A stretch of 64,000 bases of DNA from Lichina pygmaea. Taxonomy: Eukaryota; Ascomycota; Lichinomycetes; Lichinales; Lichinaceae. The translations under genes were made by a program, and so were the position numbers. Below, piece after piece: positions 30,729 to 42,557 of the stretch; positions within the stretch are counted from its first letter, which is position 1, and each line of letters starts with the position of its first letter. The notes beneath the pieces are model-generated. The model did not search any database. It was not told the origin of the DNA and saw nothing but the letters and a program-made list of their open reading frames with translations. The stretch spans positions 1,798,001 through 1,862,000 of the forward strand of contig OY730171.1 in assembly GCA_963422465.1 (NCBI GenBank), read 5' to 3'.

Positions 30729-33700
30729 ATGGACTCCACAGAGGGTCCGCTATCGTCCGAGACGATGGACGACGCTCCGGAGACCGATGAGAAGTCGTCG
30801 TCCGCCAAGAACACGACCGCAGGCTCGATGTCCTCGACCTCGGAACCGAACCGTGCCTCTATGGGAGGATCTGGCAAGCCTCGCCGCCCAATATCCTATC
30901 CCCCTCCGAGGCCATTACAGGTTATGAAGCGCCACAGCGCACTCGGAACAGCGGCGCCTTCTCAAGCGATGCCAGCAGGAACAGCAGGACCAGCAGCCGG
31001 CCCCAGATCACCCTCGACATCGAAGATGCTACCTTCTCACAAGATTCCGGCCAGAGTCTCGTCGGCTACGAAGTTGGATGCCGATGGGACCGGAGATCGT
31101 GGGGAGGAACCATCGATCGAGAGTCTCGTTGAACCCCCAGCCCCCGATGGCACGTTCTCGCCATCTCTCGAACGCAGCGATGGCCAGGTCGCGGGAGGGC
31201 TTGATGTGACCAAGCATAGGCAGAAAGCGCCCGTTCAACCTCGATCATCGTCCTCGCAGAAGCCGAGCACGGGGCGGTCTGTTCTCGGCGGCCTGACGAG
31301 ACTGACCACCGCCGTCTCCCAGCCTCTCAGAGGCTCCATCCGTTCTGTCGCTGGCCTCAGCCCCACCACTCAGAAACGGCTGTCGTTCAACATGGAGACC
31401 GTTCTCGCACGACATCGACAGAACAGCGGCAGGTCGTTTACAGCGGGTGCAGATGCTGGATCCAGGCGGCCATGGTCGTCCGTTCCGACGAGGAGCGCCA
31501 CGGAGCCCGGCGCGGCGGCCAAGGCTCGGCTCTCCCTCGCTCCAGAAACCATGGACGCGACAGCTTCCTGCTCACCCACCTCGGCCGATGATGCCGTCGT
31601 CGGGAAGGTAGCAGCAGCAGGGCGCGCCGGAGACGCGAAAACGTCCAAGAAAGGGTTCCGCCACGACCTCGAAAAGCTGGCTGACCTCGGGAAGAAAACG
31701 AGCCTCGGTCTGTTCCGAGCGAATGACCCCGACTTCCGCCCCTTCCGAGGATGGCATCTGAAGCGGTCGAGCCACCATAAACGTGGGTCCTCGACGTCAT
31801 CACACGACGAGAACGCTCCCAAATCCCGCTCGACGACGGTCTCGAGCAGCGACACAGCCGGCACCGTCCGTATCGCTTCTAGAAGCGGAGGCCACGAAGG
31901 GACGAGCGCGGACGGCGACGACGTGGACGTACAGCCGGCTGCTCTTAGCATGGATGGCTCTCAGTCCCTCGCGGCGTTCCAAGACCGGCCGGCACGGCCA
32001 CAGCTGACGCCGGTGCTGGGCCCTTACATCGATGTCGTGCCGCAAGTCGAAGCACTGGACACCAACGCCGAAGGAGATCTGATGGTCGCCGTGAACGTTG
32101 TCGCAGACTGTATTCCGCCTCAAGCAGACGACGAGACGGCTATACCTACGGGTCATCCCCTCGACGTCATCATCTGCGTTCAGGTCGGGTGAGTCGTCCA
32201 GCCCCCGGATCTCGTGTGAACACGAGATCGCCTTGCTAAGCCCCCTCAGGCGATGGAATTCCGAAGCAGCCGTTGTCGCATGCCAGGACATTGCCATGAC
32301 GCTAGTGCACACGCTAGATTATGCCATTGACCGCGTCGGCCTGGTCGAGAATGGTTCCAGCGACTCTTCTTTCAAAGACGAAATGTGCCTCTTACGGGCG
32401 AAACTCGGACCGGTCGACGCCGGCCAGCTGTCCAAGGCCGTCTCTGGCATCAGAAGGCCTCTCAGCGTTCTTCAGCCACCGCTGGGGGTCTCTTGTGATG
32501 CCATGCGCTTCTGTGTCGACATGCTCCGGTTGCGAGCGCTCGGTCCCAGTCGGCCGGCCAGCCGTGGAGGCGGAGCAAAACCGGCACTGGGCCACATCTT
32601 CTTCGTCTCATCCGAACCTTTCGTGTCGACGTCGTCGTCTACAGAAGCACCTGACGACGTTCAAGTGCATTTCCTCAATTGCAGCCCCGTTCCTTGGGAT
32701 CACCGGGCCATGCCGGGAAACGGCTGGCAGCTCCATTGCCCGCCGTACGCGTCCGGCGAGGAGGTCTCAGACTGTCTGCATAAGACCGTACGTGCCGCAA
32801 GGCTGGGACTGCTGCTCGGATCCCTCGGAGACGTGACCATCATCGCACACGCCGGACCCCGCACCCAGCTCAAGGAATTCACAGGGCAGATCGCATGGGA
32901 CTGTCTCCTCCCGGGCCAGACGGCGCGGTTGCTGGCGAAAATCCATTACGGTCCGTTTCCCGTTTCTGGAACGGTCGTTCCCCCCGGTTCGCCCGATTCG
33001 ATGGGGCGGCCCATGTCCCCCGAGGAGGCCTTGGCCGAGCTGAACGCCTTCCTCGGAGAAACCGAGGAGGATGTCCTCTACATCGAAGTGCAGTACACGC
33101 ACTCGCTCCTCCCTCCCGCCACCACCCTCACCACACGAGGGGTAGGCAGCGTCAAAAGGAATGGTCCGGACCCGACTTGGAGTCCCCGAGCTCGTTCCCG
33201 GTCCGTTGGTCTCTCCGCCGCAGGGGCCCGCGACGTCGCGTCTTCGACGGTGGAATTCCAGACCAAATTCATCGAGAGCTTCGCATCATGCCTGGATCCG
33301 GCAACAGCATTAAGCATCCTCTGGACAGTGTACGGTGATGGCGGCATCGCCAATGCTGGCGCACAATCTAGGGAAGCTTTGCTGCTTGCGACGACTCTTG
33401 AGACGCTTCACTGGAGAGCTGCGTCTGCTCCTCTTTCTTCTCCTTCTCACTCTACCCCTTCTTCAAATTGCTCCGTCGACCTCGCTGAACCGATGAGCGA
33501 CTACGGCGAGGAAGATCTCTATATCGCCGGACTAGGAGATCCTGACAGTGGAGATGAATCAGAAGAGCATGACACGCGACTACGTCCGCCTATATTCCGT
33601 AAGAAGAGGGCTCAGTCTTACGGGGCCTTGGACAGCATTGCCGAGGTCAGTTCTTTGTCTAGCCGCACTTCCATTGGAGCGACGCACTGCCCGTCTCCTC

Positions 33701-34893
33701 CACCCCATCTGCACCTCCAGCCCCTTCCAGGTGCCTGGGCGGAAGAACAAGCTAGGCAGTCTCCTCCGCCGCCTGGGGTCGCGAGCGACGAGTACACAAG
33801 CACGCAGCGCGAGCAACCGGAGGAATTCGACAAGGACGCGACACGCGAAGTATGGTTCCAAATCTGCAGGACCGAGAGGGGGTGTCCCGGCGAATCGGCC
33901 CCGGCGTCTCCGCCTGCCGCCACTCGTTCTGCGCCCACTTTCAATGGCGATCTCAGCACGCCCGCCAGGCCGGACGCGGGCTCTCCGCAAGATGTCTTTC
34001 GGCTGAATAGGCTCGGCGATGCTCCTTGGCCTACGTTTCCTTGTGCCTACCCTACTGGCACGGAACAAGTCAATGTCACACTCCTCCCAGCGGCGACGAT
34101 GCAAACACCAGCACAATCGCCAATAGCACCGGCAAGCGCATATCATCATCCGTACAACTACGAAAATGCGCAGTGCTCGCAAGACACCGGCTCGATCAAG
34201 TGGGACACCTGCGGAAGCACTCACGACAATCAAGCCAGTGGCATGTGCGACAATGCCACGTCTTCCGATATTGCCGCCGGCGAGGATGATCCGAGGATCA
34301 GCCGCGACAGCGCCATCGGCCTAGACAATCAGTCTGACGATCACTCTTCTTTGTGTCGCCTCTCCAGAGAAGCCGTCGTTACTCTTGGCATTGATCCCAC
34401 GACATCGGATAGGTATTCATTGACAAGACCAGAATCGACAACCCAACCGACCCCGCCACCACCACCACCACCACCACCACCACCACCCACCGTCGTCACC
34501 GTCACCGCCGCTCGTTCAAACACGCACACGATCCCGCTCGCCGCGACTAATCTAGTCTCGGAGATGACCCAGCAGGCCATCCGGAACAGACGATCGGTGG
34601 GCACCGATTCCCTGTGGAGTCTCGCCATGGGCACCATGGACGCCGCTGATTGGCAGGATGAGGGGACGAGTGGCCTGGAGAGTGGTTTGGACGACGGCGG
34701 TCGTGGTGGGGCTGACGACGCTGCTCAGGATGATGCTGGTCAGGCTGCCGGTGAATCCAACAGGCTTGGGAGCAATGATGATGGCCGACAACACGGCGTT
34801 CACAACCAGGCGCAACAACAGCAACAGCAACAGCAGCACAGACGATGGCCGACCTACAGAGGCCGCGACGTCGCGGGACCGCCCTGGTTATGA
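30729..34893 (+). CDS. Large vWA-like domain protein with disordered flanks
   Basis: The model is 30729-32188 joined to 32250-34893 (1,367 residues), donor GTGAGT and acceptor CCCCTCAG, phase consistent. The first ~470 residues are Ser/Thr/Pro-rich and disordered. The fold starts near HPLDVIICVQVG at the intron and continues RWNSEAAVVACQDIAMTLV, DYAIDRVGLVENG and LSVLQPPLGVSCDAMRFCVD. It then reads ALGHIFFVSS, LGDVTIIAHAG and DVLYIEVQYTHSLLPP, with alternating strands and helices as in fungal von Willebrand A-like proteins. The MIDAS metal motif (DxSxS) is not present at the first strand. The C-terminal third is low complexity with a Pro-13-like run (about 34456) and a Gln-rich run (about 34813). 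The function is unknown; a scaffold role is inferred. Confidence 0.65.
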
Positions 34894-36139
34894 CCGGAGC
34901 AAGTGTCCATCCCATGCTCCGTCATCCAAGTTTATTCCCGTGTCGGTCCTTTCCCCACCGAACTATTCTTTTCCTCTCTTCCACCCGTTCCTCTCACAAT
35001 CGCAAAGCCACATGATCGCAAAGGCACGGATTCCGTACATACTGGTAAGTATAGAGTCTACGTATGTATTTAGCCTAGGTACTGGTATGTACCGACTCTA
35101 CGTACGTAGTTAATCCACGTACGTAGGTAGTCTACATACGTAGTTAGCCTACATACTGTATGCGTGACGACAAGAATCGATGGATGCATAGCTGCTCGGG
35201 CTCAGGAGTACGTACGTACTTGTCATGATGATCAGTTGGACTGACGATCAGTTGGACCGATGACTGACGACAGATGAAGGATGACGGATGAAGGATGACG
35301 GACGACAGATGACTGACGACCGACGACTGACGGCAGATGACTGACGACAGATGACAGACGACAGACGACAGACGACAGACGACGGACGACGGACGACAGA
35401 CGACTGCTGACCAACGACAGATCGATCAACCAATCAACCATGCCAGGATCACGAATAGATACAATAAAAGCCGCTTGGCCTGGGCTCAGAGTACCGTACC
35501 GTACCTGTCAAGATGATCGGGATGCACGTCCGTACACGCCTAGATGCATCTACACACATCAGACTGCGCTGCACTAAGTTGGGTTGAGTTTGGTTTGGTT
35601 TGGTTGGGTTGGGTTGAGTCAGGCTGCGCGTCCAAGAACCTTTTGGTCTCTCTGATCTTTTTAACCTCTCTGAGCTCTCTGAGCTCTCTGAGCTTTCCGA
35701 CCTCTCTGACCCTGCCGACCCTGCCGACCTTGCCGATATGGTAATGGATCAAGCATGATCATAGATCAAACATGATCATGGATCCAACGTGATGACAAGA
35801 CAAAAAGAAACGATAGATGGAGTGTTCATCTAGGTAGAGGGGCCCCCCCCATCTGGGTCGAGCAGTGCTTACGAGAACACACACACAAGTATTTTTTCTG
35901 AAGGGGAGAGAATAGTCGGGATGGAATGATGCTACGAATCAAATGACCCCGGAGGGGAAGGGGAGAGGAATAAGATGGATGGGCTGCTTCGGTTTAGGAG
36001 GACTTGGTGGAAGGATCAGTGAGACTGATGAAGGATCAATGGAACTGATGAAGGATCGACCAATCGATCGTGTTGGGATTACGAATGGGTGAGGGATATG
36101 GTAGCTGCTCGGGGTGGCTCGGAGTGCTTGTCGGAACGA
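34894..36139. other. Intergenic with several simple-repeat blocks
   Basis: GTACGTA-type palindromes lie at 35038-35160. A GACGACAGAT-type tandem lies at 35245-35420, GTTTGG/GTTGGG repeats at about 35580-35620, and a CTCTCTGAG 9-mer tandem at about 35655-35735. This is the space between the 3' ends of the convergent vWA-like and PEX7 genes. No gene is recognised. Confidence 0.55.
35245..35420. repeat. Imperfect 7-14 bp tandem (GACGACAGAT family)
   Basis: Variants of ACGACAG, ATGACTG and ATGACGG follow each other for about 175 bp, with near-perfect ACGACAG copies at 35345-35400. The block shows drift between units, so it is an old minisatellite. Confidence 0.8.
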
Positions 36140-37284
36140 TCAGGATGGCCCCATCACGGATCGAATGTCCCAGACTAGAACCCTCTGGTCCCAAGCGCAC
36201 GTCGCGCACCAGCCCTCGGCGCCGAAGAGACACCAGTCGAGGCCCGTCACGAATTCGGTGTGGGCTGTCATGCGGCCGAGTTCTCTGCCTGCACCTCCTC
36301 CCCGCGGCGCTGGCTCGGGCGCGAGTGCTGATTCCGGAGGCGTGAAGGCCTCGCCGACGTCGATGCTCCACACCCGAGCGGTCATGTCGTAACTCGCGCT
36401 GAGCATGACGTCGCGGAGGTGAGGGCTCCACGCGATCCGCCTGATCGCAAAGTCGTGCCCCGTGTCCAGCACGTTGTACGGGCCGTTCCCGGCCATGCGC
36501 AGATCAAAGGTCCGGATCAGCCTGTCGACGCCCGCCGTCGATATCACCTGCTCCCGGTACTTGTTCCAGTCGTGCGTCAACGCCTCCGAGGCAACGTATC
36601 GCGGCGCGTGGATCGGGACGGCCAGCGCCAGGTGACTCGAGGCCGACGGCGGCGTGCGTATGTCGTAGATCCGCAGGTGGGAATCCGACGAGACGGCCGA
36701 GAGGACGCTCGGCGAGTGCGGCGACCAGGCGGTCGAGTACGTGCACGACCCCGTGGGAAGCGTCATCGTGGAGGATTCGGCTTGCTCGGGGGACCACTAC
36801 TAGGAGTTGTTATCTCTCGAGATTGTTGTAAGCAAGGGTAGCACCGTGCTCGTCGATGACATCGGGCTCAGACGGGGTCTAGCAGAGCCCATACCACTTT
36901 GATCGTGCCGTCCCACGAGCTCGAGGCAAAGACGTCTTTGGCGACCAGGTTCCAGTGCACCGAGAACGCCTCGCGCTTGTGCTCGTGCCAGGACCGGATC
37001 GGGAATTCGTCCAGGTCCGCGTCGAACAGCTTGATCGAGCCGTCGCCCGACGCCACGACGACCTGGTTCTCGTGCGTCTCGGACCAGGCCAGGTCGAACA
37101 GCGAGTCTTGGGTGTCGAACCATTTCTCCGCGACGATGCCCGTCGAAGTCAGGCGCAAGACGTAGAGCCGTCCGTTGCCGACGAGCCCAAAGTTCGCGGC
37201 CGCGACGACGGCCAGGCGAGAGTCGATGAAGGGAGAATACTTGGTGCTGTACCCCTGGAAGCCTGGCGTTTGGAATTCCAACAT
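36140..37284 (-). CDS. PEX7: Peroxin 7, PTS2 receptor (WD40)
   Basis: Exons are 36895-37284 and 36140-36796, giving 348 residues. The 98-bp intron begins GTATGG, ends TAGTAG and is in phase. Pex7 binds the N-terminal PTS2 signal of matrix proteins such as thiolase and carries them to the peroxisome with a Pex20-type co-receptor. The sequence begins MLEFQTPGFQGYSTKYSPF. It has the WD repeats ASGDGSIKLFDADL, ASSSWDGTIKVWSPEQ, SVSSDSHLRIYDIR, DRLIRTFDLR, ASYDMTARVWSID and TCAWDQRVLVWDIR. It also has the family signatures FDTQDSLFDLAWSETHENQV and AHTEFVTGLDWCLFGAEGW. Length matches the family. It is divergent from the AlkB gene with 354 bp between starts. Confidence 0.95.
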
Positions 37285-37638
37285 GGTGGGGGGTTTTTGT
37301 GGTGGGGCTTGCAGGTGTCGTTCACGACAGGCCCAGCCGTACGGTACCGGTACCGGTACCGTAGTGTGCCTGACATCATACTGGCCCTACACCAGAGTTG
37401 CAGATGTGGTCTACGTATGCATTCTGTACCGGTATGATGTGGTCCCGGAGCACATGGCGACCATTGGCAGGCGCAGCTAATCGTGGTAGCTCTGCGGATG
37501 ACGCACCGGGATCGAGCCGAGGTCCGCGACGCGGCAGAGATGCAGCACGATCGAAAGATGCAAGGAAGAGTCAGAGTCGACACTCATTAGAGATGTCTAC
37601 GTCACCAGGGCACATGCATCGCCACCACATGCACCCAG
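37285..37638. promoter_or_regulatory. Shared promoter of PEX7 and the AlkB gene
   Basis: 354 bp separate two divergent start codons. A perfect GGTACC tandem palindrome (GTACGGTACCGGTACCGGTA around 37338-37358) sits in the middle. No TATA box is evident. Co-regulation is possible but not shown by the sequence. Confidence 0.5.
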
Positions 37639-39167
37639 ATGGACGCATTCGTGTCGCGAAAGAAACGACGCTTGTCCGGGTCCAGGGTCGACCGTGGTGT
37701 TTCCAGCGCCGAGAAGAGCCGCCCGTCGGAGGCCCTCGGAGACGAAGAATCCACCGAGCTGAAGCTGGCCGTTCTGGCGTCGCTGTACCCATCAGTCGAG
37801 CAGGAAGTGCTACTTGACGTCCTGCTAGCCAAGGACGGCTCTGTTGAGCAAGCGTCCGAGGTCTTGTCTACAGCTGGCAGCAGCCTACCGGTGAAGAAGA
37901 GCCAGGTCCCCGCGAGCAACACGTATCAATCGTCGTTAGCGAGCTTGAGGGCTCCAGATGGGCCTGATGGCAGGAGAACGAAACCCTTGACCAGGAAAGG
38001 CCGGACGCTGCATCTCTTCTCCCCGGAAGACGTGGCGCAGCATACGCCGTGCTCCATCATCCACAACTTCCTGCGCCAGGAGGAGGCGAACGACCTGCTG
38101 AAGGAGCTGCTCGAGGAGGCCCGGACGTTCGAAAGCGCAACGTTCAAGATATTCGACAACGTCGTGACCAGTCCGCACTCAGCGTGTTTCTACGTGCAGA
38201 ACTTGGAGGAGGAGAGGAAGCAGAGGACCGAATATCTGTACAATGGGAGCTACCTCAGCGTAGGTTGGCTACGTGCGAGGGCTCCGATGGAGGACGGCAG
38301 CATCTGACGCGAGCCGTCAGGACATTCGTCAGATCACACCGCACATGCGGCAAGTCTCTTCCAGGGTCCAAGAGGCCGTCAACAGGGAGATTGCGACTCG
38401 AATCAAGACGCAGTACCCGGGTCGCCAGAAGCTGAGATACCAGTCGGCCAGGCCATGGGTCCCCAACGCAGCGTTCGTGAACTGTTACGACGGCGGCAGC
38501 CAGAGCGTCGGCTACCATTCGGACCAGCTCACCTATCTCGGCCCGCGGCCTGTCATCGGCAGCCTCAGTCTAGGCGTATCGCGCGAGTTCCGGGTGCGGA
38601 AGATCGTGCCGCGTGAGGACGCCAGCACCGACACGTCGAGCGCCGCCGCCGCCGTCGCCGAGGGCAAGCCCACGAGAGACGAGGCGCGGGCCGACGTCGA
38701 AGGCCAGATCGCCATCCATCTCCCGCACAACTCGCTCGTCGTGATGCACGCCGAGATGCAAGAGGAATGGAAACACAGCATCGCGCCGGCGCTCGCCATC
38801 GATCCGCATCCCATCGCCGGCAGCAAGCGCATCAACGTCACCTATCGCTGCTACCGAGACACTTTCCACCCGCGCTTCACGCCGAGGTGCAAGTGCAGCG
38901 TGCCGACGGTGTTGCGGTGCGTCCAGCGCAGGAAGGAGAACCGGGGCCGCTACTTCTGGATGTGTCACGCCGGGCTCAAGCCGGGGAAGGAAGGGTACGT
39001 GCGTCTGGACTGCTGCTTGCCCATGGGGAGTGCGACCCTGCCGGATAGGCTGTTGACTGGTACCACGGACCAATCACAGGTGCGTCTTCTTCGAGTGGGC
39101 CGACTTTGACGACGACGGCGAGCCGCCATGGCAACAGGACAGACCACCGGAGGTGGACTCGGTCTAA
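37639..39167 (+). CDS. AlkB-type 2OG-Fe(II) dioxygenase with CUE and GRF zinc finger
   Basis: Exons are 37639-38259, 38321-38994 and 39080-39167 (460 residues), all in phase with donors GTAGGT and GTACGT. The N-terminal region has a CUE-like ubiquitin-binding helix set (LKLAVLASLYPSVEQEVLLD to VEQASEVL). The AlkB fold follows with the iron ligands YHSDQ (H-x-D) and a distal His in EEWKHSI, and the 2OG-binding RINVTYRCYRDTF. At the end a GRF zinc finger, CKCSVPTVLRCV...GRYFWMC, is completed only by splicing to exon 3 (CVFFEWADFDDDGEPPW). AlkB enzymes oxidatively demethylate alkylated nucleic acid bases, and GRF fingers bind single-stranded DNA, so a DNA-repair role is likely. It resembles ALKBH2/3-type fungal proteins. 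Confidence 0.9.
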
Positions 39168-39800
39168 CCGTAGATGGGGGGGGGGCGTGAAGAAGCATGA
39201 AAACCGCCGCAACTTTCTTGACTCTGATATCCTTTTGTTTTTTTGGAATGGAAGGTGTACAGCGCCCACGGACTACGTACTCAATTGATGCTATGCTATC
39301 ACGCTACCTATGCTGCCTCATCTACTTCCACATCTATCACGTCCCAGCTATCGTTTACGATGAACTAATTACCTTGTCAGTCGGATCAAGAATTCGACGC
39401 AACTGTGCTTTATGGGAAAGGGGGGTTTGTACATACGTAGCGCAGGGTCTAACTTTTGGGCGGTCCTTTGTGATCTGTTTTTTTTAAAAATTTTTTTTAT
39501 ATTTTATTCTTACTCTGATTTAGCTGGTGAGCCATGCAGAACTTCTAAGTACATGCTTGTTTTCTCAGAAAACCTTTCAAGGAATAAAAACTGAGACTGG
39601 GGTAGAACTAGGGAGGTTTGATTGATTGATTGAATTCCTACACCATTCTAGCACTAGTGTATCTAGGCTACGCTGGGTCAACTATAGAATTAGGCTAGGA
39701 AAACTCCACCGAGTAAAAAACCTCTCCCTGCAGCGCCTCAGGCAGCGCTATCCTCTCGAGTAATCTGTAGAACATGGGGGGGGGGGGGGGGGGTGACTGG
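39168..39800. other. Repeat-derived intergenic region
   Basis: After the AlkB gene comes AT-richer DNA with a T-rich stretch (39476-39510). A block at about 39485-39535 resembles the 3' tail of the HET-S-like gene (TTACTCTG-TTTAGCTGGTGAGCC). GATT repeats follow (about 39618), then a G18 run (39776-39795). It likely contains the 3' end of the LINE fragment that follows. Confidence 0.5.
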
Positions 39801-40223
39801 TTAGTAACCAGTATCCAGCTGCTCCTGAGCCCAGGAGAACTGGGAGAGAACTGCGTGGCGTAGGATCCACGAGGTGAGGGCGGCCGCGGGCCGCGGGCGC
39901 GAGATCATCACCTGGTAGTCAGTAGTAGCAGTCGCAGTGTAAAGACTGCGGCGTACTCGCTGCAGGCGTGGGCACTCTAGAACAACATGCTTGGCAGTCT
40001 CCCACTGCGCTCCGCAGCAACAAGCCGGCGTCGGGAAGCCAGGGACTCGTCGCCTGCAGAGGAAGGCTGCCAGCCCAATCTTACCTGTGCGCATCTGCGT
40101 AGAACTAGGGAGGAATCTTGAGGAATATACAGTAGCTGAGTATAGAAACATAATCATAGAGTTGTAGTGTGTTCTGAGAGAAGTGTGTGCTAGGTTGAAC
40201 TGGTCAAGTCTTTTTAAAGACAT
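39801..40223 (-). mobile_element. LINE 3' fragment (end of ORF2, after RNase H)
   Basis: The 140-residue frame contains QMRTGKIGLAAFLCRRRVPG, then FPTPACCCGAQWETAKHVV, LECPRLQRVRRSL. This is the Cys/His motif region (TG-IGL-L--R----P-C-CG---ET--H-LLECP) found at the C terminus of Tad/I-type LINE polyproteins beyond RNase H. The frame is open at its upstream end without the rest of ORF2, so this copy is 5'-truncated, as is typical for LINEs. It is not CpG-depleted, unlike the LINE at the left end. It ends about 30 bp from the stop codon of the JmjC gene. Confidence 0.75.
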
Positions 40224-40253
40224 AAACCAGAGAAGAGTGTGATCCGGTACGGC

Positions 40254-41128
40254 TCAACGGAACCAGAAACTGACGCTGAAGCTGACGCTGAGACTCCGGA
40301 CGTAATGCCACCAGCCGACCTGAAAACCCCAAGTGACGAATGTTAGGTTAGCACCGGAAAGAAAGGGAGAAGAAAAGAAAAGGGGATTGTTGGAACCTGC
40401 TGGGGGGAGGGGAATAACTTGCAGGGATGTAGAGACACTCGCCCTCTTCCAGGACCGTCTCGACGTACGTGGCCTCGTCGAAGAGCGGAAAGGCCGAGCG
40501 ATCGGCCGCCTCGACCTCGACCTGGCTCGTGTTCCCCATGTCGACGCCACCGTCGTCGACGCCGCGAGGATAGAGCCGCGGCGTCTCGGACGGGCCGTAC
40601 AGCCTCACGTACTTGCGCCCGACGACCTGGCAGAGCACGTTGTCGTAGGGGTCCGTGTGCAGCGGCGAGACGGTGCCGGCCGGGCCGAACCAGGCGTTGA
40701 GGAGCGGATCGTCGTCGTCGTCCGACACGCCCGTGTAGCAGCAGTCTGGGACGCGGATGTCGTCGCGCAGCGAAGGCATCTGGCCGAACAGGTCGTGCTG
40801 GGCCAGATACGCTACCTTCTCCGACAGAAGGTGCTCGTCGAGGAAGCGGCCGAACGGCATGATCGACTGGCCCCAGCCCTCGTCCGTGTAGGCCCGTCCG
40901 ACCTCGACCGGCACCAGCCTGCGTCCGCCGAGCGTCTTGCGCAGGAGGTACGCCGCCGTCCATCGCGTCCGGGCCGGCCAGTGGTCGATGCTCCCCGTCA
41001 TCACCTTCGGGACCTTGTAGTTCGCCACGACGGCGGTGCGGGCGACAGGATGGTCGACGACGACGCTCTCGTGCGACACGGGGAACTCGATCTTCCGACG
41101 CTTCCTGACGTTCCGAGCAGTCTCCTTC

Positions 41129-41163
<35 letters not shown>

Positions 41164-41571
41164 TTCGTCTTCCTGTCGTGCTTCGAGCGCGGAGAATATG
41201 GCGTCGATCAGACCACGGCGTCCTGCGGGAGCGCCGGCGAGGATGACGGCCATGTCCAACGGCTCGGTCGTGCCCAGCCCGATGGCCTTCAGGATGCTGG
41301 CGTCGGCGTACAGTCGTCGCCAGCAGAGGGGCACGTCCCTGAACGGGAACGCGTGCAGCTTGCCGTGAGACAGCCGCACAAGGTCATCGGCTCGATGTAC
41401 CGCCCGTGCTTGTGCTGCCGCCGCACCGCTCGCCTTGATCTCTCGAGCGACGACGGACAGAAGAGCCACGGCTGCGTGGCCGCATTCGTGGATCGTATCT
41501 GTTCGGTCGTCGACGCCTCGCCGTATGGCTTCAACGGCAGCGTCGTACGCTCTGTCCAGAGAATCGGCCAT
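40254..41571 (-). CDS. JmjC (cupin-8) oxygenase-like protein with a GC-AG intron
   Basis: Exons are 40423-41571 and 40254-40319 (404 residues). The intron has a GCAAGT donor and TTTTCAG acceptor, a GC-AG intron of 103 bp; the join rebuilds LYIPVGWWHYVRSLSVSFSV, the conserved last JmjC strand. The JmjC core shows WPARTRWTAAYLLRKTLGGR, NAWFGPAGTVSPLHTDPYDN (the HxD iron ligands), GRKYVRLYGP, and the last His in GWWHYV. About 140 residues of helical N-terminal domain precede it, with an Asp-rich run near residue 140. The layout matches JMJD5/KDM8- and TYW5-type proteins. Members are protein hydroxylases, histone demethylases or tRNA hydroxylases; the substrate here cannot be assigned. Confidence 0.88.
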
Positions 41572-42557
41572 TTGGTCCCTGGGCTGCGTACCGTACGGGC
41601 AGGTGTTCGCTAGACTCTAGACAGCTGAGGCTATTCGTGCGGGTGCACCTCTGGTCAGGCACCGGACAACGGCACTGGATATATGCTTCCGTACACGGCG
41701 GTACGCATGTAAGCTCCCATGAGACGTCTGCTCTCGGGACATCGGCCCTCTGCGGATATTCAGCCCCAGGCCACATCGCGGACGTGCTGACCAGAACTCG
41801 GATGCCCTGCCTGTTTTACGGGGACGAAGGCTCGAGCCACACATATGGGACGACGCCGTCAACAATCGTCAACCAGCCGCGCTCGGCGGCTGGCGCGGTT
41901 GGCGCTTGCTGGTAGAGCCAATGGCCGCTTAGCATAGCATACGTACGTAACGTACCAGCCCTAGCGAATTATGATCCACGCGTGCGTAGATGCGCCATAC
42001 CCGATCCAGATTAGCGCTGCATGGACAGCTGGCCCGCCTTAGCCGACGCAACTCGTCCCTCGCTCCCGTAGAGGAGCCGGCGGCAAGAAGCGCATGATTT
42101 CTGATCCATCGCCCTCTCATTTTGCCTCCTCTCATCCTCGTCGCCCAATCGCCATCTTTTTCTTGCTGCGTTGGAGCCCAGAAGGCGCGCATATACGGAA
42201 GTGCTGTCCTCGAAGTCGGCGGCGTGGATATGCGATTGTGCTGCCTCAACTACCATCCACAATCTACTGCTTACTTGTCGGGCATCTCACGCTGATACGA
42301 CTCTACTAGGACGACCTGACGAATCTCCATTGCTCTTTGGTTGGAACATCTCTCCACACGATACCCTGAATTGTCATCTATCCGAGCGAGCGCATCTGGG
42401 GTTGTTGGGCGTCCCCCTGGGACTCGAAGAACGACTTTGACACGTTCAACTTACCGAGTCTTCGCTCAGGCCTGTTTCCGGTTGGTTGAGAGGTCTGACG
42501 GAAGGCTTGTCGTTGATGTGAAGGCTCACCTGCACTCAACGGGCCTCAGGTGGCAAC
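41572..42557. promoter_or_regulatory. Divergent promoter of the JmjC and leashin-like genes
   Basis: 986 bp separate the two start codons. The stretch holds GTACGTAACGTACC-like palindromes (about 41940) and no coding frame with family resemblance. The right part presumably is the 5' UTR of the giant gene. An upstream intron there is possible but not demonstrable. Confidence 0.45.

Noticed and set aside
40423-40963. Alternative JmjC C terminus by reading through the intron (ASYSPPPSRFQQ...)
   Set aside because: It lacks the conserved VGWWHYV strand and third metal ligand, which the GC-AG join restores.
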